Notes under the pieces: generated by a model | What the model saw: the letters and a program-made list of their open reading frames with translations, nothing else | Told to the model about the DNA's origin: nothing | Database searches by the model: none | Assembly (NCBI RefSeq): GCF_017313785.1 | Contig: NZ_JAFLNL010000007.1 | Location: forward strand, 124,001-188,000 | Reading direction: 5' to 3' | From: Flagellimonas aurea | GTDB taxonomy: Bacteria > Bacteroidota > Bacteroidia > Flavobacteriales > Flavobacteriaceae | Length of the DNA: 64,000 bases | In this document: positions 1 to 8,807 of the stretch, piece by piece | Layout: every line of letters starts with the position of its first letter | Position numbering within the stretch: position 1 is the stretch's first letter | Translations under genes and position numbers: made by a program

Positions 1-107
1 TGTAGGACAAATAGCTCTGCATTTTGTTCCTTGGCCAATGAGGCGGCCACTTTTAGGGCCTTTTCTGATTGATTTGAAAAATCAACGGGTACGATTATAC
101 TTTTCAT
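1..107 (-). CDS. Universal stress protein, N-terminal fragment (partial)
   Basis: Only the first 35 or so codons lie in the window; the gene runs off the left edge. The product begins MKSIIVPVDFSNQSEKAL and continues KVAASLAKEQNAELFVL, the usual first strand and helix of a UspA-fold domain (nucleotide-binding or stress-response protein, cytoplasmic). The ATG at 107 lies 17 bases downstream of the hemN stop on the same strand, so it is very probably co-transcribed with hemN from the promoter at 1510-1552. A second Usp gene at 4515 has the same type of promoter. Total length and number of Usp domains cannot be seen. Confidence 0.85.
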   Translation of the reverse strand, partial: MKSIIVPVDFSNQSEKALKVAASLAKEQNAELFVL

Positions 108-124
108 TTTTTTGCTTTTTTAGG

Positions 125-1483
125 TTAAACGGTCATGGAAAATATTCGGGTATTCGGTTTTTTACGGTGCATTTTAAGGTCAAAAGCCATGCTGATATTT
201 CTGACAAAAGGCCTGCCTTTGTCCGTCACCTTTATGGTTTTGTCCTCTATTTTAACAAGGCCATCTGCTTCCAGTTCGGATAGGTTGGCCAGAATGTTCT
301 CAAAATCAACGACTTCTTTTTCTTCAGGTTTCCAATTTGTCTCAAATCGACACATAATATTGAGGATATGTCTTCTCAAAATTTGGTCTTCCTCATTTAA
401 AATGTGTCCTCTAAAAATAGGGATTACACCATGTGAAACCAAATTCTGGTATTCTTCCACATTCTTTACATTTTGGGCAAACCCGTACCAGCTATCACTG
501 ATGCTGGAGGCTCCCAAACCAATCATCAGTTTGGTTTTGGAGGGGGTGTAGCCCATAAAATTTCGGTGTAGGGTTCCATTTTCCAAGGCTTGGTATAGAC
601 TGTCCGTGGGAAGGGCAAAATGGTCCATGCCAACATCTTTATAGCCAAACTCTGCAAGCATTCTTTTGCCCATTTCGTACTGTGCTTTTTTCTCTATGGA
701 AGAGGGAAGGTCCTCTTCTTTATACCCGCGCTGACCATTTCCCTTGAGCCACGGCACATGTGCATAGCTGTAGAAGGCTATTCGGTCCGGTTTTATGGCA
801 TTGGTCTTCATTATGGTCTGCTCCACATCACTGCAATCTTGAAAAGGAAGACCGTAAATAATATCGTGCCCAACCGAGGTGTACCCTGTCTCACGGGCCC
901 ACTCGGTAACATTTTTTACATTTTCAAACGGCTGAATCCTGTTGATGGCCCGTTGAACGGTAAGGTTGTAATCTTGTACGCCAAAACATACTCTCCTAAA
1001 TCCTACACCGTAAAGGACCTGTAAATGTTCTTTGGTGGTGTTGTTGGGGTGCCCTTCAAAACTAAATTCAATGGTATCCGCCTTTTTACTAAGTCGTGTA
1101 ATACCGTTGATCAACATTTTTAAGTTCTCAGGCGAAAAGAAGGTCGGTGTTCCACCACCAAGGTGAAGTTCTTTGATTACAGGTCTAGACCCCATCAATT
1201 CCACATAAAGTTCCCATTCCTTTAAAACAGCTGTGATATAAGGAGATTCCACTTCGTGCCTTTTAGTGATGCGCTTATGGCAACCACAAAAGGTGCACAT
1301 GCTCTCGCAAAAGGGCAGATGTATATAAATGCTGATTCCTTCCTCGGGGTTTTCCTCGAAAGCTTGGATTACGCTTGACTTCCATTTTTTTCCTGAAAAA
1401 GTTTCCATGTCCCAATAGGGAACAGTAGGATAACTCGTGTATCGAGGACCTGGAACATTATATTTTTGAATTAATTCGCACAT
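125..1483 (-). CDS. hemN: Oxygen-independent coproporphyrinogen III oxidase
   Basis: Radical-SAM enzyme that decarboxylates coproporphyrinogen III to protoporphyrinogen IX without O2, in the cytoplasmic haem pathway. The 4Fe-4S/SAM motif FCESMCTFCGC lies near residues 58-68, preceded by the HemN signature GPRYTSYPT; HLGGGTPTFF follows around residue 110. Length (about 452 aa) is normal for HemN rather than the shorter HemW. Two in-frame ATGs exist, 1492 and 1483. I prefer 1483 because the -7 element at 1510-1517 predicts transcription from about 1505 and a leader of about 22 nt, as for the other genes with this promoter type. The usp fragment follows 17 bases downstream. Expression under low oxygen is inferred from enzyme type and operator. 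Confidence 0.95.
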   Translation of the reverse strand: MCELIQKYNVPGPRYTSYPTVPYWDMETFSGKKWKSSVIQAFEENPEEGISIYIHLPFCESMCTFCGCHKRITKRHEVESPYITAVLKEWELYVELMGSRPVIKELHLGGGTPTFFSPENLKMLINGITRLSKKADTIEFSFEGHPNNTTKEHLQVLYGVGFRRVCFGVQDYNLTVQRAINRIQPFENVKNVTEWARETGYTSVGHDIIYGLPFQDCSDVEQTIMKTNAIKPDRIAFYSYAHVPWLKGNGQRGYKEEDLPSSIEKKAQYEMGKRMLAEFGYKDVGMDHFALPTDSLYQALENGTLHRNFMGYTPSKTKLMIGLGASSISDSWYGFAQNVKNVEEYQNLVSHGVIPIFRGHILNEEDQILRRHILNIMCRFETNWKPEEKEVVDFENILANLSELEADGLVKIEDKTIKVTDKGRPFVRNISMAFDLKMHRKKPNTRIFSMTV

Positions 1484-1509
1484 AAGCTGCATACCATTAC
1501 ATTATAGGT

Positions 1510-1552
1510 CAAATGTACTTTTGATGGTTTGCAAAAAACATGATAAATGTCA
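1510..1552 (-). promoter_or_regulatory. hemN promoter with Crp/Fnr-like operator
   Basis: Seen: on the minus strand a palindrome TGACATTTATCA (1541-1552) and a perfect Bacteroidota -7 element TACATTTG (1510-1517). The palindrome centre is 29.5 bp upstream of the first base of the -7 element, and no -33 TTTG occurs at normal spacing. That is the layout expected of an activator-dependent promoter, with the activator near -41. The same arrangement occurs at 3275, 4439 and 10143. Binding by a Crp/Fnr-family protein is inference. Confidence 0.7.
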
Positions 1553-1638
1553 GTATTGCCATATTGAAGGTCCTGAGGAACAATGAATAGCGCTATGTAA
1601 TGATCCAGAACCATGGCAAAACCTCATGTTTACTGCAT

Positions 1639-1668
1639 AAAAATGGCCCAAGCAAATTCACTTGGACC
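1639..1668 (-). terminator. Probable terminator of the TonB gene
   Basis: Arms 1645-1652 and 1661-1668 form an 8-bp stem (GGUCCAAG with CUUGGGCC when read on the minus strand, one G-U pair) with an 8-nt loop, followed by ATTTTTATG. It starts 24 bases downstream of the TonB stop at 1693. On the plus strand the stem would contain an A-C mismatch, so the minus orientation is favoured. Confidence 0.6.
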
Positions 1669-1692
1669 TCTTTTTGGGCTATGTTCGGTGAT

Positions 1693-2421
1693 TTAATTTT
1701 GCATGATAAAGTTTATTGGTATACTGTATTTAACGCTTACGGGCTTACCTCTTTGTTCACCGGGTTTTACCTTGGGCAGTGCAGCGATGATTCTCGCGGC
1801 CTCTTGTTCCAATAGTTTGTCCGGTCCTCTTTTTTCTATGCCTACGACCCGTCCGTTGGTATCAATTACAAATTGTACGTAAACCCTACCTGTAATCCCC
1901 ATTTCTAGAGCGGATTTCGGATAGCTGAAATTTGCCTTGATGTGCTCCTGAACCTTTTCATTAAAACAGGCTTTGCGTTCCGCTTGGGTCTGTAGGCCCT
2001 CACATCCAGGAAAAACAGGTACGTGTTCAATAACAGCGAAAGGCACTATGATATCTTCTTCGACTTCTTCCACATCAACATCCTCAATTCGAACTACGGC
2101 ATCCTCAATATAAGTTTCTTGGCTACTCTCGGTACTTTCTATTATGGTCTCTTTTACATCTTCCACATCATCCACTATCTCAATAACATTGGGAGCAGAA
2201 GGTGGGGGCGGAGGTGGAGCGGTACGTATCATTTCGGTAATAGGTACATCTTCCTTAAGTTCGTCGGTTAGCTGTACAACTTCAGAAACTTTGGATTCCT
2301 CTTCATAGAACTTTACTTCAAAGGATTGCCATGTCATGAACAATACCGAAGTAAGTCCTATCATAAAATATAGACTGCTGTTGCGTCCAATTTCTGCGTT
2401 TGGGTTCTTTTTTGGTTTCAT
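1693..2421 (-). CDS. TonB family energy-transducer protein
   Basis: Links an inner-membrane ExbB/ExbD motor to outer-membrane receptors. Residues about 15-32 form the single N-terminal membrane anchor (SSLYFMIGLTSVLFMTW). A proline run (PPPPPPSAP) near residue 70 and a long acidic Glu/Asp/Val stretch span the periplasm. The C-terminal TonB domain (about 160-242) contains YPKSALEMGITGRVYVQF and ends FIMQN. At 242 aa it is of the common short Bacteroidota type. No exb genes are adjacent; an ExbB/ExbD set lies at 25.3-27.7 kb, but pairing is only a guess. It is monocistronic by position, with its own terminator downstream. Confidence 0.88.
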   Translation of the reverse strand: MKPKKNPNAEIGRNSSLYFMIGLTSVLFMTWQSFEVKFYEEESKVSEVVQLTDELKEDVPITEMIRTAPPPPPPSAPNVIEIVDDVEDVKETIIESTESSQETYIEDAVVRIEDVDVEEVEEDIIVPFAVIEHVPVFPGCEGLQTQAERKACFNEKVQEHIKANFSYPKSALEMGITGRVYVQFVIDTNGRVVGIEKRGPDKLLEQEAARIIAALPKVKPGEQRGKPVSVKYSIPINFIMQN

Positions 2422-2530
2422 GACTTCTACGATTTAACTATGTTAAAGGTAGATTTATCCCAAATCAGAAAATATGATAATAATCAGGTTTCAAAATGGA
2501 GAGGAAACGATTGTTTTTTAGTGTGTTAGG

Positions 2531-3247
2531 TTATTTGTTTGGTTGTAGTGCCCAGTCATCTTTGGTAAGGTCAATATTGAAGTTCAGACTCAGCCTTACC
2601 ATATCCTCACGGTAATTTTTAAACCTCCTGTTACAGTATCCGATATCCGCTTTTAGATTTGGGGCAAGTTGTTTCCCGACCCCAATGAAAACTCTATTTT
2701 CACCGTATGCATTTCCCTTCAGATTAAGAAATAGCTCATCAAAAGCCTTAAAATAGATATCCTTATAAATAGGTAGAACATATTGAAGACGGTACCTGAT
2801 TCTATTGTTCGCCTTGGGCGCTTCTGTATTGATAAGCCTTCGGTTTTCCAAACGGATACGATGATCCAAGGAATTATCGTTGAACTCTGTCTGTAAGTTA
2901 TACTCCCCATACAACCAAAACTGGTTTGTGTTCACTACATCATTGGGTTCCAAATAGGAATTGGAATTGAGTAATGCAACCCCTCCGGTAAAAGTAGAGG
3001 CCTTACTTATTTTGTAGGATGCCCCTGTTCTAAAAAAGAAAAAGCCATATTTGTCAAGCATTTGATGATGGCGGATAATCCCAACCGCCGGTATGCTCCA
3101 ATCTTCGTGAACTTTGGCGGTTCCACAAAGAACCAACCAAGACCCATATTCATTTTCCTCAGAATTTTGAGTATAACCAAACTGTATTGAAAAACAAGCG
3201 AAAACTATGGAACAAAGCCAATATGAAAGAAACTTTGAGAGCTCCAT
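2531..3247 (-). CDS. DUF2490 family outer-membrane protein
   Basis: About 238 aa. A signal peptide is visible (MELSKFLSYWLCSIVFACFS, cleavage near GYTQ), then alternating beta-strand segments typical of DUF2490, whose members are predicted outer-membrane barrels of unknown function. Landmarks are GSWLVLCGTAKV after the signal, DHRIRLENR in the middle and RLSLNFNIDL at the end. A longer frame opens at 3277, but the -7 element at 3275-3282 would then lie at that start codon, so ATG 3247 is chosen; it also places the signal peptide correctly. It is driven by a Crp/Fnr-like promoter and may belong to the same regulon as hemN and the Usp operon. Function unknown. Confidence 0.8.
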   Translation of the reverse strand: MELSKFLSYWLCSIVFACFSIQFGYTQNSEENEYGSWLVLCGTAKVHEDWSIPAVGIIRHHQMLDKYGFFFFRTGASYKISKASTFTGGVALLNSNSYLEPNDVVNTNQFWLYGEYNLQTEFNDNSLDHRIRLENRRLINTEAPKANNRIRYRLQYVLPIYKDIYFKAFDELFLNLKGNAYGENRVFIGVGKQLAPNLKADIGYCNRRFKNYREDMVRLSLNFNIDLTKDDWALQPNK

Positions 3248-3274
3248 AATCAGCGGTTTTTGATTGTTGGAGTA

Positions 3275-3318
3275 CAAAGTTTTCCATTAAATTAAATGAC
3301 AAGTTATGATACTTGTCA
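3275..3318 (-). promoter_or_regulatory. Promoter with Crp/Fnr-like operator upstream of the DUF2490 gene
   Basis: Minus strand: palindrome TGACAAGTATCA (3307-3318) and a near-consensus -7 element AAACTTTG (3275-3282, first base differs). Centre-to-element distance is 30.5 bp, one base more than at the other three sites. The palindrome is embedded in a longer perfect inverted repeat: ATGACAAGT (3296-3304) and ACTTGTCAT (3311-3319) with a 6-base spacer. That longer repeat could instead act as a weak terminator hairpin for the ROK kinase ending at 3350. Confidence 0.55.
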
Positions 3319-3349
3319 TAGATTGATTTTCTATATACCTAGGATATTT

Positions 3350-4318
3350 TTAAAGTTGTTTTTTCTTTTCGTTTTCCCAAATAAGGGCAGCTGCACCGCA
3401 AATGGCTGCCGTTTTCCCCTCCATTGAGGAATGCAGGAGCTTTACTTTTCCCTTGTAGACATCCAACAAGAAACCATTAAAGTATTTTTCCAAAGGTGTC
3501 ATGATCCATTTTCCGCTATTGGTAAGCCCGCCCATTAAAATAAATGCTTCGGGTTGGGTAAAGGCCGTAAAATTTGCCAAGGCCTGTGCCATAATTCGGG
3601 CCGTATAGTCAAATGCCTTCAGTGCAATCTCATCGCCCTCTTCAGCGGCTTGGGTAATATCCTCTCCGTGAAGGTCGTTATAGGCAATATCCCTGAACCT
3701 GCTATCCACCAGATATTTGCTCTGCATGTACATTACGGTACGTTTTAGGCCTGTGGCGGAGACATAAGCTTCCAATCCTCCTTTTACACCGAGTCCGGTA
3801 AGCCTTCCATCGCCAATGGTCATATCCACATGGCCCAACTCGCCGGCAAAGCCGTCAAAACCGTCAATAAGTTGACCGTTGGCAACAATTCCGGCTCCAA
3901 AACCGGTGCCCAAGGTAATCACAATAAAATCAGTCATATTCTTGGCACCTCCGAACAGCATTTCCCCCAAAGCAGCGGCACTTGCATCGTTCATGATTCG
4001 GATGGGCATATCCAATCGCTGTTTGAGCAGTTTTACCAAGGGAACACTTCCTTTCCAAGCCAGATTACTGGCACTCTCAATGGTGCCGTTTTTACTGGAT
4101 GCATTTGGTGCCCCGATACCACAGCCGATAATGTTGGCATCTTTCCCGAAATTTTCTAAAAGTTCATCAACGGTAGATTTTATTTTATCCAGGTAATTAT
4201 CAAGGTTGGGATATTCTTTGGTCCTAAAAAATGTTTTTTCGTAGCATTCGCCATGTTTGTCCACCAAACCTATCTTGGTTTTGGTTCCACCTATATCAAT
4301 TCCTATTACTAAATCCAT
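3350..4318 (-). CDS. ROK family sugar kinase (probable glucokinase)
   Basis: About 322 aa. The N-terminal phosphate-binding motif VIGIDIGGTKTKIGL and the second motif VITLGTGFGAGIV place it in the ROK family; glucose or another hexose is the likely substrate, phosphorylated with ATP in the cytoplasm. The catalytic Asp sits in RIMNDASAAALGE. Odd feature: the usual ROK zinc motif (CGCGxxGCxE) reads TGLGVKGGLE, so all three cysteine ligands are gone, although the GELGHV histidine remains. ATG 4318 is chosen because the glycine-rich motif must begin within a few residues of the start; the frame stays open to 4369. It is divergent from the Usp operon. Confidence 0.88.
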   Translation of the reverse strand: MDLVIGIDIGGTKTKIGLVDKHGECYEKTFFRTKEYPNLDNYLDKIKSTVDELLENFGKDANIIGCGIGAPNASSKNGTIESASNLAWKGSVPLVKLLKQRLDMPIRIMNDASAAALGEMLFGGAKNMTDFIVITLGTGFGAGIVANGQLIDGFDGFAGELGHVDMTIGDGRLTGLGVKGGLEAYVSATGLKRTVMYMQSKYLVDSRFRDIAYNDLHGEDITQAAEEGDEIALKAFDYTARIMAQALANFTAFTQPEAFILMGGLTNSGKWIMTPLEKYFNGFLLDVYKGKVKLLHSSMEGKTAAICGAAALIWENEKKKQL

Positions 4319-4438
4319 TTTAATATTACGTTGTTGTTCGGTCCCTAAATATAACCAATATGGCAGCAATAAAATAACCCGTTGGATTTTTATAGTAACT
4401 CGTTTTTTGGAAAAATCGGGGATAAAAATCGAAGTTAC

Positions 4439-4481
4439 TGATATCTGTCATGTTTTAGGTCACAGGTCGATTCTACTTTTG
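4439..4481 (+). promoter_or_regulatory. Promoter with Crp/Fnr-like operator for the usp-SLC13-pckA-pfkA operon
   Basis: Palindrome TGATATCTGTCA (4439-4450) is followed by a perfect -7 element TACTTTTG (4474-4481); the centre-to-element distance is 29.5 bp, identical to the hemN and hpf promoters. There is no -33 TTTG. The predicted start near 4486 gives a leader of about 29 nt before ATG 4515. Confidence 0.7.
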
Positions 4482-4514
4482 AATCGAGAATAGAAATCAA
4501 TAAATATATTAGGT

Positions 4515-5306
4515 ATGAGCAGTTTAAATAAAATATTAATTCCTTTTGATTTTTCCGAAGCATCAGTCAATGCTTTGGAATATGTGGTCAATTTTGTGGG
4601 CACGGAGAAATTCATTGGCATTGTTGGTCTGTATGTTGGTGCCATGCCCATAAGCGCATCTGACAATGAAAAACTGGGAAAAGATTTCTTCAAAGTTTTG
4701 GAGTCTTTCGAAGTGCGATTAAAAGTTGCTCCTGAATTTATTACAGATACGGGAGAAGTAATCAATACTATCCTGTCCGTACAAGAAAAGAGTGATGCCG
4801 ATCTAATCATGATGGGCACCATGGGAGATAAGATTACGGATGAGGCCATAACAAATACCTCAAAATTGGTGCTGGAAGCCAATTGTCCTGTAATCTCCAT
4901 TCCCTATGGAACCGAAATCAAGGATCCCAAAAACATTGCTTTGGTAATGGGCGGGGAACGAATTGATGATAAAGAGGTTTTGGGCACCCTTTTGGATGTG
5001 GCCCGAACTTTTGATGCCAGGGTTCATGTGCTCACCATTTACAAAGATTCGATATATGATGAAGAGGCGGTAATAGAATCCAATGAAAATTTATTGGAAT
5101 ACTACTTGGAGCATTTTTATGCTGATCATACATTCACTAAAAATGAGGACATAGAGCAAGGTATCCTTGACTATATCAAAGAAAAAAACATAGACCTGTT
5201 AACCATTTTGCCACGAAACCATACCGAAAAAAGTACCCCTTCGGAGGGTAGGTTGACCAAACTGTTGACCCTCCACTCCGAGATACCTGTTTTGGCCTTG
5301 GACTAA
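4515..5306 (+). CDS. Tandem universal stress protein
   Basis: 263 aa with two Usp folds: residues 1-138 (begins NKILIPFDFSEASVNALEYV) and about 140-263 (begins KNIALVMGGERIDD). The first half ends with a recognisable ATP-loop region, MMGTMGDKITDEAITNTS. The second half has a degenerate loop (NHTEKSTPSEGR), so it may not bind nucleotide. This tandem form is common in Bacteroidota. It is first in an operon with the SLC13-type transporter (18 bases downstream), pckA and pfkA, behind the promoter at 4439-4481. A role in energy-limited conditions is inferred from context. Confidence 0.92.
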   Translation: MSSLNKILIPFDFSEASVNALEYVVNFVGTEKFIGIVGLYVGAMPISASDNEKLGKDFFKVLESFEVRLKVAPEFITDTGEVINTILSVQEKSDADLIMMGTMGDKITDEAITNTSKLVLEANCPVISIPYGTEIKDPKNIALVMGGERIDDKEVLGTLLDVARTFDARVHVLTIYKDSIYDEEAVIESNENLLEYYLEHFYADHTFTKNEDIEQGILDYIKEKNIDLLTILPRNHTEKSTPSEGRLTKLLTLHSEIPVLALD

Positions 5307-5324
5307 CCTTTTTACCTTTTTAGC

Positions 5325-7160
5325 ATGCTGCCACTGCTGATTATTTTAGGTATCACCATTGTTTTGTTCGTTTGGGGAAAGTTCCCTCCCGATGTGGTCG
5401 CCCTCATGGCGATGTTGTCGCTCTTTCTTACGGGTATTTTAGATTTGGGAGAGACTTTGGCCGGGTTCAGTAATCCGACCGTGATCATGATCGCGGCCCT
5501 GTTTATAATAGGGGAAGGGCTTTCCCGAACGGGATGGACCGCAATGGCGGGGCAATTTTTTGTGAAATGGGCAAGAAAGAATGTATCGCGACTATTGGTC
5601 ATCGTTACTTTGGGCTCCAGCTTGTTGTCGGGTTTTGTGAGCAACACGGGAACGGTCGCAGCATTGCTTCCCGTAACTGTGACCGCAGCTTGGAACGCTG
5701 GCACACTTCCATCAAAATTATTGATTCCCGTAGCCTTTGGCTCCAATACCGGGGGATTGCTGACATTAACGGGTACACCTCCAAACATTATAGTGAGCAA
5801 TGCATTGGCACAGAATGGGTTTACGGGTTTTTCGTTCTTTGAATTTGGATTGATAGGGGTGCCGCTCCTGATTATTTCCGTGCTCTATTTTAGGTATGTG
5901 GGCCATAAATTGCTTCCAGACCATAGAACCAATAACAAGCCCATGGCCATAGATCAGGAAATGCACAAATGGATAGAGAACTATAGTATCGGAGATAACC
6001 TGTACAGATTGCGCATACGTTCCATGTCGCAATTGATCAATACCAAGATCAAGGATTGGAATTTTGAGAGTGAGCACAAGGTATCTGTAATGCGCCTTAA
6101 GCGAAGGCATCCGAACAAACTGCACAGAATTCCACAATTTGTGGAAATGCCAGGGCTGGATACAGAAATGCGATATCACGATATCATAACCGTAAAAGGT
6201 GAACCAGAGGATGTAGATAAGTTGGTGATTAAGTTCCATTTAGGGGTAATCCCCCTTAAACCTGAATCCGATATGCTTAAAAAAGAGTTGATCAATCAGG
6301 AGGTGGGCATGGCGGAAATGATTATAACGCCAAAATCAGTTTTTGTAGGAAAGACCATTAATTTGGGACATTATCTTCGTCAAGCAGGAGTGCAACTTCT
6401 GGCGGTTTCTAGGGATAATGCACCTTTGACAGGAAAAATTGAGATCAAGGCAGGTGATGCGTTTGTGATTCGTGGTCAGTGGGAAAATATCATCGCACTC
6501 AAATCCATGTATGAAAACCTGGTGATATCCGGCAGTCCAGAAGCCTTGTCCAAAAATGTGGATCAACTCACCACTAGGAGCTATATTGCTCTTGGTACTT
6601 TGGTACTGATGATTCTACTTTTGGTATTTAATATATTGCCGGGAGCTATTGCCGCATTGGTTTGCGCAGGAATAATGATGTTGACCGGCTGTGTGCCCAT
6701 AAGTAAAGCTTACAATGGGATCAGTTGGACCAGCGTGGTAATGATAGCGGCCATGATCCCCATGGGCTTGGCTTTGCAAAAAACAGGAGTCGCACAATTG
6801 GCCGCCAATAGCTTGGTGGATACCTTGGGAAACATACACCCCGTGGCTCTTTTGGCAGGTATTTTCCTGTTGACAGCGGCTTTTAGTCAAACAATCAATA
6901 ACTCGGCTACAGCAGTATTGATGGCACCCATAGCGATTATGGCCTCAATGACCTTGGGAGTTTCCCCAAAACCTTTTATGATTGCCGTTGCCATAAGCGC
7001 ATCCACTGCATTCTTGACACCAGTAGGAACGACCACAAACGCAATGGTCATGGCAGCGGGAGGATATAAGTTTATAGATTATATGAAAGTAGGCGGACCA
7101 CTACTGCTACTTTTCTTTATAGCAACATTAGTACTAGTTCCATGGATTTGGAGCTTCTAA
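5325..7160 (+). CDS. SLC13-family transporter with TrkA-C domains
   Basis: 611 aa. N-terminal (1-185) and C-terminal (415-611) membrane halves flank a soluble segment at about 205-410 that contains two TrkA-C (RCK-C) domains, e.g. MAEMIITPKSVFVGKTINLG. Each half has the SLC13/DASS hairpin motif: FVSNTGTVAALLPV with LLTLTGTPPN in the first, TINNSATAVLMAPI with FLTPVGTTTNAMV in the second. The family moves dicarboxylates, sulfate or other anions, usually with Na+. Position between usp and pckA would fit C4-dicarboxylate exchange, but sulfate cannot be excluded. The start ATG lies 18 bases after the usp stop. Confidence 0.88.
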   Translation: MLPLLIILGITIVLFVWGKFPPDVVALMAMLSLFLTGILDLGETLAGFSNPTVIMIAALFIIGEGLSRTGWTAMAGQFFVKWARKNVSRLLVIVTLGSSLLSGFVSNTGTVAALLPVTVTAAWNAGTLPSKLLIPVAFGSNTGGLLTLTGTPPNIIVSNALAQNGFTGFSFFEFGLIGVPLLIISVLYFRYVGHKLLPDHRTNNKPMAIDQEMHKWIENYSIGDNLYRLRIRSMSQLINTKIKDWNFESEHKVSVMRLKRRHPNKLHRIPQFVEMPGLDTEMRYHDIITVKGEPEDVDKLVIKFHLGVIPLKPESDMLKKELINQEVGMAEMIITPKSVFVGKTINLGHYLRQAGVQLLAVSRDNAPLTGKIEIKAGDAFVIRGQWENIIALKSMYENLVISGSPEALSKNVDQLTTRSYIALGTLVLMILLLVFNILPGAIAALVCAGIMMLTGCVPISKAYNGISWTSVVMIAAMIPMGLALQKTGVAQLAANSLVDTLGNIHPVALLAGIFLLTAAFSQTINNSATAVLMAPIAIMASMTLGVSPKPFMIAVAISASTAFLTPVGTTTNAMVMAAGGYKFIDYMKVGGPLLLLFFIATLVLVPWIWSF

Positions 7161-7179
7161 CCATTAAAAAACATCAGAA

Positions 7180-8796
7180 ATGAGCACAACCAAAGACCTA
7201 AGCAAGTATGGATTGAAAAATGTCCGCGCACAATGGAATCTTGATGCCGAGACACTACAAAAATTGACCGTCGAAAATAACATGGGGGTGGAAACGGATA
7301 ACGGCACCCTGTGTGTAAATACAGGAAAGTTTACCGGTAGATCTCCAAAAGACCGTTTTTTGGTGAAGGACGAATACACCAAGGACAAAGTTTGGTGGGG
7401 CAGAATAAACAAACCAGTATCTCCCGAAAATTTTGATAAGTTATATGATGAGGTCACCAGCTACCTCGATGGCAAGGAAGTTTTTGTAAGGGATGCCTAT
7501 GTATGTGCAGACCCAAAATATAGAATGAATGTTAGGACCATAACCGAATATCCATGGTCCAATTACTTCATCAAAAATATGTTCTTGCGTTTGGATGAGA
7601 CCGAACTCGAAAACTTTGAAGAAGAATGGTTGGTGCTTTGTGCTCCCGGGTATGAAGCTCAGAACCCATCTGAATATGGAATATTGAGTGGCAACTTCTC
7701 AATACTCAACTTTACCAAGAAAATTGCCTTGGTAGCTGGCTCTGCCTATACGGGTGAGATGAAAAAAGGAATTTTCTCTGCATTGAACCTGATATTGCCG
7801 ACAGAGAAAGAGGTATTGCCCATGCACTGCTCCGCCAATGTTGGCGAAGCAGGGGATACCGCAATTTTCTTTGGATTGTCAGGTACGGGTAAAACTACCT
7901 TGTCCGCCGATCCCGATCGTAAACTTATCGGGGACGATGAGCACGGCTGGACCAAGGAGGATACCATCTTCAATTTTGAAGGAGGGTGTTACGCCAAGGT
8001 GATCGACCTTACAGAAGAAAAGGAGCCGGATATCTTCAGGGCGATTAGACCAGGAGCCTTATTGGAAAACGTAGTATTTAAGGAAGGAACCAAAGAAGTG
8101 GATTATTCTGATAGTTCCATTACCCAGAACACAAGGGTAAGCTATCCGATTTTCCATATCGATAACATTCAGGAACCTTCTTACGCATCCAACCCCAAGA
8201 ATATCTTTTTCTTAACTTGTGATGCCTTTGGGGTGTTGCCACCGGTATCCAAACTGACCCCTGGTCAAGCGGCGTATCATTTTATTTCTGGTTATACGGC
8301 CAAAGTGGCTGGGACAGAAGCTGGTATTACGGAGCCCGTTCCATCGTTCTCCGCATGTTTTGGGGAACCTTTTATGCCATTGCACCCAGCGGTGTACGCG
8401 GAAATGTTGAGCGAAAAAATGAAAGCCTCCGGGGTAAACGTCTGGTTGGTAAATACCGGATGGAGTGGAGGACCTTACGGAGTGGGGTCAAGAATCAAGC
8501 TTAAATACACTAGGGCAATGATTTCTGCTGTTCTTGAAGGTAAATTGGATGATGTGGACTTTGATACCCATCCGATTTTTGGTTTATACATGCCAAAATA
8601 TTGTCCAGGAGTACCAACAGAAATTTTGGACCCAATGAACACGTGGTTGCAAAAAGGAGCGTATGTGAGCAAGGCCATTCAATTGGCGCACTCGTTCCAC
8701 ATTAACTTTGATAAATTTGCAAGTCAAGCATCGGATGAGATCATGAACGGAGGACCGCTCATTGATTCGCACCACAGCTTGACAGAACATTTTTAA
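7180..8796 (+). CDS. pckA: Phosphoenolpyruvate carboxykinase (ATP)
   Basis: 538 aa, normal length. It interconverts oxaloacetate + ATP with PEP + CO2 + ADP in the cytoplasm. The P-loop GLSGTGKTTLSADP is at about residues 232-245, followed by the metal-binding LIGDDEHGW; TGRSPKDRF near residue 48 and NTGWSGGPYG near 425 are also ATP-PEPCK landmarks. It begins 19 bases after the transporter gene and is followed 11 bases later by pfkA. Placing a gluconeogenic or anaplerotic enzyme with phosphofructokinase suggests it may run in the carboxylating, ATP-forming direction when oxygen is low; this is inference. Confidence 0.97.
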   Translation: MSTTKDLSKYGLKNVRAQWNLDAETLQKLTVENNMGVETDNGTLCVNTGKFTGRSPKDRFLVKDEYTKDKVWWGRINKPVSPENFDKLYDEVTSYLDGKEVFVRDAYVCADPKYRMNVRTITEYPWSNYFIKNMFLRLDETELENFEEEWLVLCAPGYEAQNPSEYGILSGNFSILNFTKKIALVAGSAYTGEMKKGIFSALNLILPTEKEVLPMHCSANVGEAGDTAIFFGLSGTGKTTLSADPDRKLIGDDEHGWTKEDTIFNFEGGCYAKVIDLTEEKEPDIFRAIRPGALLENVVFKEGTKEVDYSDSSITQNTRVSYPIFHIDNIQEPSYASNPKNIFFLTCDAFGVLPPVSKLTPGQAAYHFISGYTAKVAGTEAGITEPVPSFSACFGEPFMPLHPAVYAEMLSEKMKASGVNVWLVNTGWSGGPYGVGSRIKLKYTRAMISAVLEGKLDDVDFDTHPIFGLYMPKYCPGVPTEILDPMNTWLQKGAYVSKAIQLAHSFHINFDKFASQASDEIMNGGPLIDSHHSLTEHF

Positions 8797-8807
8797 GAAT
8801 CAGTACA

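Noticed and set aside
4460..4900. Minus-strand open frame of 146 codons over the usp promoter and gene
   Set aside because: It is antisense to the Usp gene, which has clear domain motifs, and the product shows no recognisable family.
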